Source: JAVBOF01 sp031550915
GTDB lineage: Bacteria > Bacillota > Clostridia > Christensenellales > MGBC116941
DNA length: 11,805 bases
Reading direction: 5' to 3'
Assembly: GCA_031550915.1 (NCBI GenBank)
Contig: JAVBOF010000003.1
Coordinates: 1 to 11,805 of the forward strand
The first letter of the stretch is position 1; every line of letters starts with the position of its first letter. The translations under genes and the position numbers were made by a program. This document shows positions 4,855 through 11,805 of this stretch, piece after piece. A model generated the notes under the pieces. The model was given only the letters and a program-made list of their open reading frames with translations, ran no database searches and had not been told where the DNA came from.

Positions 4855-7209
4855 TTAAATATCCCCTAAATAACGAACGAATTCTTTTTCCGGCATAGGC
4901 TTGGCGAACACGTATCCCTGAACGGTGTCACAGCCCATTTTCCGCAGCTGAAACACCTGTTCGGGCTGTTCTATACCTTCTGCGACCGTCTTCATGTTTA
5001 GTGCTTTAGCCATGGACAGGATGCTTCTGACAAGCTCGCGTCCTCTCGCCTCATCATTTCCATATGCAAAAAACAGACGGTCCAGCTTCAATACATCCAC
5101 CGGTATGGATTTCAGAACATTAAGAGATGAATAACCCGCGCCGAAATCATCAAGTGAACACAGAAAGCCGTGGCGTTTGCAGTCCGTAACAACTGACTGA
5201 AATAGTAGCTGGTTGTTAAACACCAGACTTTCCGTGAATTCCAGTTCAATTATCTTATCCTGGATTCCATACTTATCTTTTATCTGTGAATACTGCTGGA
5301 TGAAATCCGCCTGCATCAATTCCAGCTTTGAAACATTTACCGAAAATACGCATGCGGGCAAATCACCTGAAGAGAAATTCTCGTGATAAAACTGACAGAC
5401 CTTATCAAAAATATACCGATCCAGCTTGGTAATAAAACCGTTTTTCTCAAAGATTCCAATAAAACGATTTGGCGGCACAATGCCGTGATCCGGTGACACC
5501 CACCGGACAAGTGCCTCGGCGCCAGTAACTATGTCGCCGTTTTGTATATCGATCTTTGGCTGGAAGTACAGCTGGAATTCGCCGTTTTCAAGAGCGGTTT
5601 CCATTTTGGACATCACTTCCGCTTCCCACAGCTTTTGCTCGCGCATTTCGGTCGAATAAAAACCAAGACGGTTCGCGCTCCCTTCTTCCTTTACTGTTTT
5701 GAGGGCAATATTTGCGCGGTCTATCCTGTCGTTTATCGACAAATCGCTGTCATTTTCGTCGGCAATGAATACACCACAGTACAGCTCCACACGGTAGCCG
5801 TAATAGAGGGTTTCGGGGAATACCATCAGTCGCTGTGCCGTGCTTTCAAACCGCGCAGCGATTTCCTGCTTGGTTTTGTATTTTAACATGTATACGAATA
5901 TATCCCCGCTTACACGCCCAGATAATTCGTCCTCCAGCATGATTTCACAAAAATAGTCTGACCAAAATTGCAACAGTCTGTCGCCCACATCACGCCCGAA
6001 AAGGTCGTTAATGTCTTTGAATCCCTTGATGTCACAGTAGCAAACCGCGTACTGCTCGCCGTCAGTATTCAGTTTTTCGGCGGCATCGGAAAGAAACCTA
6101 CGGTAAGTGCGTTGACCGGTCAGAGCATCCACAAAGTCAAGCGTTTCGAGCGCCCTTCGGTTTTTATTGTACAGCGCATGTACAATCATAATCAGGAACA
6201 GGAAAAAAATCATCGCTGTCACAATCATGGTAATAGCACCGGTTGTCACTCCTTTTAGCCCCACCGAAACCAGTTGTTCTGATACGGAATAGAACACAAA
6301 CCAATCATTTATTTTGAGTGGTTCATACGCCACATACCGTCTCTCTCCGCCAATGCTGACCTCTAGATAGCCGTTTTTGCCCGCTGCTAGATCCCCGCTG
6401 ATTTTTTCCTGTATTTTTTTATCCATTGCTGCTGACAATGTAAAAATATCATTACCAATGCCAAGCGAGAGTGGACTCTTCGATTCGACGACATAGTTTC
6501 CGTGGTTGTCTATGACATGCGCCATCCCAGTACCCGCATAAAGCGAGTGGTTTACGATCTCCCTCAACTCGTCTGCTGGATTTGCCGCAAACAGCACTCC
6601 TCTAGGAGTATAGGAGCCTTCGTCGTAAATTGGCATGGAATAAATATTGACATCGTTCCGGGCGAACTCCACCCGTCGCGCCTCGGTCATAAAGTTATGA
6701 CCCTCCAATGCATGGCTAATGAAATCTTCACCAGATAAATCCGTTTGATAGCTTGTTTCGTATCGGTCAAGCAAAACAGCCATCCCGTTGCAATCGGCGA
6801 ATCCGACAACCTCAAAAGTATTATATCGAAAGAAAACAGCGAGGACATCTCTTATCATATCATTTTCCAATGATAAATCGCTTTGTTTTTCCGCGACTGT
6901 CGCTGCGCCCAGCAACGTTATAAATTCCTCCTTGATGTGCTCTTCAACTGCAAATTTGGTCTGCTCTGTAGCCCGTTGGATAAACAAAGAGGTTTCCGCC
7001 TCGCCTTGTCTCGCGGCATAGCTGATAAACAGGACTCCAAAAGAGACAAATAAGAAACCGATTGCCAGAACAAATCCGTAGAATTTTTTAAAGTAGGCGG
7101 AGGAAAGCAACTCACCGTCTTTTTTTTTGCCAGAATATCGGATGTTATGAATCTCTGCGCAATAATCCTTGCTTGATTTTGTTCTGGTTACATTTATTTT
7201 TTCTTTCAC
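4855..7209 (-). CDS. Membrane CACHE-GGDEF-EAL protein, predicted c-di-GMP phosphodiesterase with degenerate GGDEF
   Basis: 784 residues. TM helix 1 spans about 43-65, an extracytoplasmic dCACHE-like sensor about 70-315, TM2 about 323-346, GGDEF about 355-515 and EAL about 533-780. The GGDEF signature is replaced by SGDIF (434-438), so cyclase activity is unlikely; GTP binding as an allosteric input remains possible. The EAL catalytic set looks complete: EAL 565-567, N625, ELEFTE with E657, the DDFGAGYSS motif with D687-D688, K708, E744 and Q764. The protein should hydrolyse c-di-GMP to pGpG at the inner membrane face in response to an external ligand. The start is GTG at 7209 with GAGG (7220-7217) 7 nt upstream. 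The gene stands alone; no cognate regulator is adjacent. A link to the spore or surface genes beside it is speculative. Confidence 0.93.
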   Translation of the reverse strand: MKEKINVTRTKSSKDYCAEIHNIRYSGKKKDGELLSSAYFKKFYGFVLAIGFLFVSFGVLFISYAARQGEAETSLFIQRATEQTKFAVEEHIKEEFITLLGAATVAEKQSDLSLENDMIRDVLAVFFRYNTFEVVGFADCNGMAVLLDRYETSYQTDLSGEDFISHALEGHNFMTEARRVEFARNDVNIYSMPIYDEGSYTPRGVLFAANPADELREIVNHSLYAGTGMAHVIDNHGNYVVESKSPLSLGIGNDIFTLSAAMDKKIQEKISGDLAAGKNGYLEVSIGGERRYVAYEPLKINDWFVFYSVSEQLVSVGLKGVTTGAITMIVTAMIFFLFLIMIVHALYNKNRRALETLDFVDALTGQRTYRRFLSDAAEKLNTDGEQYAVCYCDIKGFKDINDLFGRDVGDRLLQFWSDYFCEIMLEDELSGRVSGDIFVYMLKYKTKQEIAARFESTAQRLMVFPETLYYGYRVELYCGVFIADENDSDLSINDRIDRANIALKTVKEEGSANRLGFYSTEMREQKLWEAEVMSKMETALENGEFQLYFQPKIDIQNGDIVTGAEALVRWVSPDHGIVPPNRFIGIFEKNGFITKLDRYIFDKVCQFYHENFSSGDLPACVFSVNVSKLELMQADFIQQYSQIKDKYGIQDKIIELEFTESLVFNNQLLFQSVVTDCKRHGFLCSLDDFGAGYSSLNVLKSIPVDVLKLDRLFFAYGNDEARGRELVRSILSMAKALNMKTVAEGIEQPEQVFQLRKMGCDTVQGYVFAKPMPEKEFVRYLGDI

Positions 7210-7241
7210 CTTGATACCTCATATAGACGATCCTATGATAT

Positions 7242-7247
7242 ATTATA
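7242..7247 (-). promoter_or_regulatory. Predicted -10 element of the GGDEF-EAL gene
   Basis: A perfect TATAAT on the minus strand lies 33 nt before the GTG start. The region 17 bp upstream (GTCACT) only weakly resembles a -35. Confidence 0.45.
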
Positions 7248-7364
7248 CTCTCGTATTGGTAATTAGTGACTTGAGAAAAGTGTGTTTGCAATTCGCGCTT
7301 GAATAGTGTTGGTTTGATATTATCGTCATCCGAAATATATTCTTTTCAGATTCTAATTTACGCG

Positions 7365-7395
7365 AGGTAACGGTAAGCGTAGGTTCCCGTTACCT
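7365..7395. repeat. 9-bp perfect inverted repeat with 13-nt loop
   Basis: AGGTAACGG (7365-7373) and CCGTTACCT (7387-7395) are exact complements. There is no T-run on either side and it is about 150 nt from the nearest gene, so it is not an obvious terminator. It could be a small-RNA stem, a protein-binding dyad or a remnant of a mobile element. Confidence 0.55.
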
Positions 7396-7526
7396 AATTT
7401 GCGCTCTAGTGCATTTTGAGTTGGCTAAAACATATTAAAGCAATAATCTCCTGCTCAATAGTGTTAATGCAATAGCTTTAGTTTAAAGCAAAAAACCTTC
7501 AATCGTGTAACCGCTCTTTTGCCGCA

Positions 7527-7554
7527 TTGAACAAAGAAGAAATTATGGTATGAT
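7527..7554 (+). promoter_or_regulatory. Predicted promoter of the GNAT-MFS operon
   Basis: TTGAAC (7527-7532) and TATGAT (7549-7554) are separated by 16 bp. TGG directly before the -10 gives an extended -10 element. The start codon is 37 nt downstream. Confidence 0.65.
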
Positions 7555-7590
7555 GATAATTGATCATGTTGCTGAAAACGGTGATATAGA

Positions 7591-8673
7591 ATGTTAATAC
7601 GCCCTGAACATCCGGAAGATTATACCGACGTTTTACGGCTCACATACCAGGCGTTTTTAACGCTTGACTATCCCGGCCGGCGGCGGATAGATGAGCATTA
7701 TCTGATCTACCTGCTACAGGGCTCCCCTTTTGTCATCCCGGAGTTGTGCTTTGTAGCGCAGCAGGATGGCGAAATTGTTGGGCATATTTTATATACCAAA
7801 AGTGAAATAATGAAGCCAGACGGATCTGCTAAATATACGGTTACCTTCGGGCCGTTAAGCGTACAGCCGCATCTGCAAAGGCAGGGCATTGGCTCCGCGC
7901 TGGTGCGGCACAGCATGGATAGGGCGCGTCAAATGGGCTTCGGCGCTGTTATGATAACCGGTGTGCCGGATTACTATCCAAAACTCGGCTTTAAACGAGC
8001 GAAGGATTATGAGCTAACGCTCCCCGACGGCTCGGCGGACGATGCGTTTATGGCGTTTGAGCTTGAGACCGGCTATTTATCCGGCGGAGGTACTCTTCAT
8101 TTTCTGCCTTCTGAATTTGAGCAGGCTGAAAACGATGATGCCGGCTTCGAGGCGTTCCACAAGCGATTTATGGCGGATAATTACCCCGAAAAGCTAATAT
8201 TGCGGCCGCTTTTTGACAATGACATCGCCCTAATGGAGCGCTGGCTGTACATGTCACATGTTGCGAAATGGTATAAGTATCCAGGACACTGGCTACGGGA
8301 ACTGTACGAACGCCGGGGCGAATTTTCGTTCATAACTCATTTTATCGCCGAATTAGAAGGCATACCAATAGGTTTTTGCCAGTATTACGATTGCTTCTTT
8401 GCACAACAGCACGAGGTTTGGAACGATCGGTGGCGCGTCGGAGACGGGCAAGGCGAGATTTATAGCATAGATTACCTCATCGGCGAGCCGGAGTTTCTGC
8501 GGCGCGGCTTTGGTAGAGAGATGATCTCGCAAATGCTCTATATCCTGCAAAGGGCAGGAGTAAAAACGGTTATAGCGGAGCCGGAAAAAGATAATGCCGC
8601 ATCCAATGGCGCGCTAGTTGCTAACGGCTTCGTTTGGAACGGTGAAGGTTACCATTTGGAACTTGAAAGTTAA
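7591..8673 (+). CDS. Double GNAT-domain N-acetyltransferase fusion
   Basis: A 360-residue cytoplasmic protein made of two acetyltransferase domains. Residues about 1-165 resemble YhbS-type GNATs, with acetyl-CoA motif A HLQRQGIGSALV (94-105) and the following VPDYYPKLGFKRA. Residues about 203-358 form a second GNAT similar in layout to AAC(6')/RimJ-type enzymes, with LRRGFGREMI (303-312) and NAASNGALVANGF (335-347). A single GNAT is usually 150-180 residues, so this is a true fusion. Both P-loop-like motifs look intact. The ATG at 7591 has only a weak GGTGA (7580-7584) upstream. The gene is co-transcribed with an MFS exporter 17 bp downstream, which suggests acetylation and export of related small molecules. 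An aminoglycoside substrate is possible but not shown by the sequence. Confidence 0.88.
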   Translation: MLIRPEHPEDYTDVLRLTYQAFLTLDYPGRRRIDEHYLIYLLQGSPFVIPELCFVAQQDGEIVGHILYTKSEIMKPDGSAKYTVTFGPLSVQPHLQRQGIGSALVRHSMDRARQMGFGAVMITGVPDYYPKLGFKRAKDYELTLPDGSADDAFMAFELETGYLSGGGTLHFLPSEFEQAENDDAGFEAFHKRFMADNYPEKLILRPLFDNDIALMERWLYMSHVAKWYKYPGHWLRELYERRGEFSFITHFIAELEGIPIGFCQYYDCFFAQQHEVWNDRWRVGDGQGEIYSIDYLIGEPEFLRRGFGREMISQMLYILQRAGVKTVIAEPEKDNAASNGALVANGFVWNGEGYHLELES

Positions 8674-8690
8674 ACTAAGGAGAAGTCACG

Positions 8691-9941
8691 ATGCAACAGC
8701 AAAAAACCTCACTTAACTGGAAGCGAAATGCGGGCTTTTTTATTGCAGGGCAGTTTTTATCAATGTTCGGCTCTATGCTGGTTTCCCATGCAATCACCTG
8801 GCATATCACCCTCAGAGAGCAGTCTGGTGTACTTATCGCGCTGTTCACTTGTGCCGCGATGCTGCCGATGGTCTTCATTTCGCCTTTTGCCGGTGTCTGG
8901 GCCGACCGGTACAACCGGAAGCTGTTGGTGAATATCTCCGATGGAGCTATCGCTCTTATTACGCTCATCGTGGCTATATTCTTCATGTCCGGAGTTCAGA
9001 GCATTTGGTTTCTGTTGGCGGCGGTGATGGCACGAAGTATCGGCCAGGGCGTACAACAACCCGCCGTCAGTGCACTGATCCCGCAGATAGTGCCCGAAGA
9101 GCACCTCATCCGTTTTAACGGCATCCAAAGCACGTCGCAATCGTTGACCATGTTCGCCGCTCCCATGGCAGCCGGAGCTCTGCTCACTTTTTTGCCGCTC
9201 GAGGCCATCTTCTTTATCGATGTCGTTACCGCCACCATAGGCATCGCCGTGGTGTTTTTCTGCGTGAAGGTATCCGGCGTCGTTCGTTCAGGGGAACGCA
9301 GTTCTGGCGCAAAGGCATATTTCCATGAGATGATGGAGGGATTACGGTTCATCGGAGGTGCGTCATGGCTAAAGACACTTTTCGTCTCGACCGCGCTGTT
9401 TTGTGTGCTGGCATCGCCCGCTGCAATGCTAACACCACTGCAGGTAACGCGCACATTCGGCGTGGACGTATGGCGGTTGACGGCGATCGAAATCGCTTTT
9501 TCCGTAGGCATGATGGCAGGCGGCATCCTGATCTCCATCTGGGGCGGTTTCAAAAACAAAGTGCATACTATGGTTCTGTCTTGGCTGCTCTTTGGCGCGG
9601 CTACGGTGCTGTTCGGCGTGATACCGAACTTTTGGGTATATTTGGGCGTTATGATCTTTTGCGGCTGTACCATGCCGCTGTATAATACGCCCGCCATGAC
9701 GCTGCTTCAGACCAACATTCCCGCCAATATGATGGGACGCGTTTTCAGTGCGATTGGCGTGATCAACGGGCTGGGTATGCCGCTGGGTATGGCGCTGTTC
9801 GGTCCTTTGGGCGACGCCGTGAAAATAGAACTGCTTCTGGTTATAACTGGAGCACTGCTTGTTCTTGGAGGGGTTGCCCTATATGGGCGAATGGAATTGG
9901 TTCGTGCCGGCGAAGCTCCAACGCTGACGAAACAGGAATAA
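8691..9941 (+). CDS. MFS transporter, DHA3/MefA-like drug:H+ antiporter type
   Basis: A 416-residue integral membrane protein with the hydrophobic periodicity of a 12-helix major facilitator. Motif A is GVWADRYNRK (68-77) in the loop between helices 2 and 3. The ARSIGQGVQQPAVSALIPQI region (114-133) and FNGIQSTSQS (142-151) are typical of the MFS_3/DHA3 group that includes macrolide efflux proteins. The second half begins after the hydrophilic loop at about 195-215. The ATG at 8691 has AAGGAG (8677-8682) 8 nt upstream and lies 17 bp after the GNAT stop, so the two form an operon. Export of a drug or metabolite is inferred from family and partner; substrate unknown. I see no convincing terminator directly after it. 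Confidence 0.9.
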   Translation: MQQQKTSLNWKRNAGFFIAGQFLSMFGSMLVSHAITWHITLREQSGVLIALFTCAAMLPMVFISPFAGVWADRYNRKLLVNISDGAIALITLIVAIFFMSGVQSIWFLLAAVMARSIGQGVQQPAVSALIPQIVPEEHLIRFNGIQSTSQSLTMFAAPMAAGALLTFLPLEAIFFIDVVTATIGIAVVFFCVKVSGVVRSGERSSGAKAYFHEMMEGLRFIGGASWLKTLFVSTALFCVLASPAAMLTPLQVTRTFGVDVWRLTAIEIAFSVGMMAGGILISIWGGFKNKVHTMVLSWLLFGAATVLFGVIPNFWVYLGVMIFCGCTMPLYNTPAMTLLQTNIPANMMGRVFSAIGVINGLGMPLGMALFGPLGDAVKIELLLVITGALLVLGGVALYGRMELVRAGEAPTLTKQE

Positions 9942-10055
9942 GCAGCCCGTACGGAAACAGCGGGAGTATAAACTTTATAAATATCTAATAGAAATATATC
10001 AATACTAGTTACTTCTTGCAGTAAAAATTATCGATAAGTGGAAAAGGTGGTTCTT

Positions 10056-10421
10056 ATGAAAGGATTCCTGAAACCGGCGACGTTGTTACCAGTGATTTCC
10101 GGCATATTAATCAGCGTACTGTTATTCATTATGGGAGACGCGGAAGACGCGCCAGGGCTTAGCGCAATCGGCTTTGCAGCTGGATTCCTGCTGATCATGT
10201 GGGGTATCTACAATGTTGGTGCGATAAAGAAAGGCTTTCTTGCGCCGATTCTCTTATTCTGCTACGGTGCGGGAGGTATATTCTTATCCGTTGCCCTGCT
10301 GCTTGACGGTGAATTCGAGGAATCGCCAGGTATGGCGATCATTGGCGTAGCCCTTGGCGTTATATTAATCGTCGTCGGAATAATCAGGCTGAGAAAGGTA
10401 AAAATCGGTAAGAGGCGATAG
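10056..10421 (+). CDS. Small four-helix membrane protein with internal duplication, function unknown
   Basis: 121 residues, about four transmembrane helices: LLPVISGILISVLLFIMG, GLSAIGFAAGFLLIMWGIYN, PILLFCYGAGGIFLSVALLL, and AIIGVALGVILIVVGIIRL. The start is placed at the ATG at 10056 because AAAGGTGG (10043-10050) lies 5 nt upstream; a GTG at 10038 lies before that site. The two halves are related: a helix, then GDAEDAPGLSAIGFAAG in the first half and GEFEESPGMAIIGVALG in the second. The tail RLRKVKIGKRR is strongly basic and likely cytoplasmic. I do not recognise the family. The gene is 114 bp after the MFS gene and converges with an ABC permease, leaving only 17 bp between the stops. Confidence 0.75.
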   Translation: MKGFLKPATLLPVISGILISVLLFIMGDAEDAPGLSAIGFAAGFLLIMWGIYNVGAIKKGFLAPILLFCYGAGGIFLSVALLLDGEFEESPGMAIIGVALGVILIVVGIIRLRKVKIGKRR

Positions 10422-10438
10422 GAAGTCTGGTGGGCGAT

Positions 10439-11805
10439 TTAAGCTTCTCTTATCGTTTCAACGATACTGCCACCCTTTAACCTGCTTGCCGAGTATCGCA
10501 TAGTTACCCATGTCACTAAAAAAACACCGATTATACATTCAATGACCGACTGCCACGGAAAGCTAAAAGGGAGCTCGACCGCATATGCCATTCCGGCGTA
10601 TAGGCCGTACGCGGCAACAATCCCGATTGGAATGCCAAAGGCCAGCGACTTTATTGAGCAAAGTATGCTTTCGAGGTTAAGTGTTTTTTTGATGCCCGGT
10701 TTTGTCATCCCTACGCTTTGGAGTACGGCAAATTCGCGTGAGCGGGAACGGATATTCGTGTTGATGGTGCTTATTACGCTCGTAACAGCAATCAGCGTCA
10801 GCATTCCGACAAAACCGTAGACAAAGAGCATTATAGTATTTACCATATCGCGCATTTGTTTTGTCGCTTGCGCAATATCAATGCTTTCTGCATAGACTTC
10901 GATCCCATCTTGCGGCTGAGGCGCGTATTGCTCAAGAACATTCTTTGCGTGGCCGGTAAATCCTACTGTATCGTTCACATTAGCAAACCATGTATAAACC
11001 AGCGCGCCGCATTCCGGAACGATTACGGTCAACCCGGAGCCGGATGACATATAGATGATTTCATTTGGAACATTCAATGCGGTCAATTCGCCACTCAATG
11101 CAAGCTCTACAGGCTTGCGCCCTGCAATCGAAAACGACAGCGATTTATTTTTAAGCTCAGAAAAACGGTATGGGGCATCCTCATATGCTGCGCTTTTATC
11201 ATCGGTGTTTTTACGGTGCAGATTTATCAGTATATTTGAGCCTATCGGTACTCCAGCGGTTTTACAGAGCTCTTCATAGTGGTTTTTATCAACAGACAAG
11301 AGTGCGCCGCTTGTTTTTTTGCCGTCCGGAAGCGTTACTGCGGTTTGCCTTAATCCTCCTACGCCGAAAATGTCCGCGTTACCATAGCCTTGAAGCTTTT
11401 CAGTGATGGTTTCGGCGGTTTTATTATCGAGAAAGATATATTGGATCTCTCCGTTTGGTCCGGTTTTTTGATCTGAAGACCATTCCGCAGTGGCTGTTGC
11501 ACCGATATTGGGAAACAGCAGCTTGGTCGTATTTTCCATCAACAGGCCGAATGCCCCCGAAGCGATCAGCAAAACTATACTGACCGTCAGCGAAACTACT
11601 GTTGCCCTAAAACTTCGCCGGCTTCTCTTCAGCGATTTAGCGGCAAGGACCCCTTCAAATCCGAACAGCGTTTGCGTCAATACCGAAACGCGGATATTTT
11701 TGCGTTTTAACTTTACTTCGCCCGTACTGCGGATAGCGTCTATGGCCGGGATTTTAGCTGCCTTACGGGCTGGAAGCCAAGCCGATAAAAGCACTGTCCC
11801 AAGCG
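10439..11805 (-). CDS. FtsX/MacB-type ABC transporter permease, 5' part beyond window
   Basis: The visible 454 residues are the C-terminal part of a two-FtsX-domain permease; the frame is open to the window edge. The first visible segment, LLSAWLPARKAAKIPAIDAI, is the typical end of an FtsX domain. A new TM helix (FRATVVSLTVSIVLLIASG, about 62-80) follows, then a large extracytoplasmic region (about 85-310). Three more helices (about 318-343, 377-405, 417-433) frame the signature SRSREFAVLQSVGMTKPGI (350-368). The end GGSIVETIREA is characteristic of the family. Such permeases pair with a LolD-like ATPase and usually export peptides or act in antimicrobial-peptide resistance. The ATPase would lie to the right, outside the window. 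Positions count from the GTG at 11794, which is not a real start. Confidence 0.9.
   Translation of the reverse strand, partial: LGTVLLSAWLPARKAAKIPAIDAIRSTGEVKLKRKNIRVSVLTQTLFGFEGVLAAKSLKRSRRSFRATVVSLTVSIVLLIASGAFGLLMENTTKLLFPNIGATATAEWSSDQKTGPNGEIQYIFLDNKTAETITEKLQGYGNADIFGVGGLRQTAVTLPDGKKTSGALLSVDKNHYEELCKTAGVPIGSNILINLHRKNTDDKSAAYEDAPYRFSELKNKSLSFSIAGRKPVELALSGELTALNVPNEIIYMSSGSGLTVIVPECGALVYTWFANVNDTVGFTGHAKNVLEQYAPQPQDGIEVYAESIDIAQATKQMRDMVNTIMLFVYGFVGMLTLIAVTSVISTINTNIRSRSREFAVLQSVGMTKPGIKKTLNLESILCSIKSLAFGIPIGIVAAYGLYAGMAYAVELPFSFPWQSVIECIIGVFLVTWVTMRYSASRLKGGSIVETIREA

Larger units (their letters stand above)
7210..7590. other. Gene-free divergent intergenic stretch of about 380 bp
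   Basis: No open frame of interest is seen. The left end holds the start region of the leftward GGDEF-EAL gene, including a minus-strand TATAAT at 7247-7242. The middle holds a 9-bp hairpin (7365-7395). The right end holds the promoter of the GNAT-MFS operon. The segment AATAGTGTT occurs twice (about 7304 and 7458). I found no recognisable c-di-GMP riboswitch. Confidence 0.5.

Noticed and set aside
7210..7590. Possible c-di-GMP riboswitch near the GGDEF-EAL gene
   Set aside because: I looked for the conserved GEMM core and found none here or upstream of the collagen gene; only a simple hairpin is present.
8996..9697. 233-codon antisense open frame under the MFS gene
   Set aside because: The opposite strand encodes a well-formed MFS transporter with motif A; the antisense product has no recognisable features.
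10488..10540. Small dyads near the 3' end of the ABC permease, including one at about 10450-10465
   Set aside because: They lie inside the coding sequence and could be chance; only 17 bp separate the convergent stops, so no separate terminator is called.

Overview
The window reads as a chromosomal segment of a spore-forming, low-to-moderate GC Firmicute, most likely a member of the Clostridia. The evidence is A/T-rich intergenic DNA, strong AGGAGG-type ribosome binding sites, a BclB-type collagen-like exosporium protein, an InlB-repeat/fibronectin-type surface-protein remnant, and a CACHE-GGDEF-EAL protein. No species call is possible from the sequence alone.

Layout. (1) 1-931: the 5' end of a leftward gene resembling an FAD-linked oxidase, divergent from a rightward TetR-family regulator. 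A TGAAC-N2-GTTCA operator-like palindrome lies between the two promoters. The TetR reading frame has no ATG, GTG or TTG that would give a complete helix-turn-helix; a good Shine-Dalgarno sits before an ATA codon. (2) 987-1638: a decayed, frameshifted tail of a large surface protein (InlB B-repeat-like plus two fibronectin type III-like modules). About 440 bp without genes follows, holding two strong hairpins. (3) 2077-4716: a leftward TetR regulator divergent from a rightward 581-aa collagen-like protein. That protein has a novel-looking Cys-rich N-terminal domain made of two 54-residue repeats, 96 uninterrupted Gly-X-Y triplets containing 18 exact-length 45-bp repeats, and a BclB-like C-terminal head. 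A strong terminator ends the unit. (4) 4855-7209: a leftward membrane c-di-GMP protein with a degenerate GGDEF (SGDIF) and an intact EAL domain. (5) 7210-7590: a gene-free stretch with a 9-bp hairpin and a rightward promoter. (6) 7591-9941: a two-gene operon, a double-GNAT fusion and a DHA3/MefA-like MFS exporter. (7) 10056-10421: a small four-helix membrane protein with an internal duplication, convergent with (8) a truncated FtsX/MacB-type ABC permease running off the right edge.

The most notable unit is region 3. The regulator and spore-surface collagen gene share a 204-bp intergenic region with several dyads. The collagen protein carries all 19 of its cysteines in its first 121 residues, which suggests a disulfide-crosslinked anchor for a trimeric spore filament. 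The GNAT-MFS operon looks like a small-molecule modification-plus-export pair, but its substrate cannot be read from the sequence.
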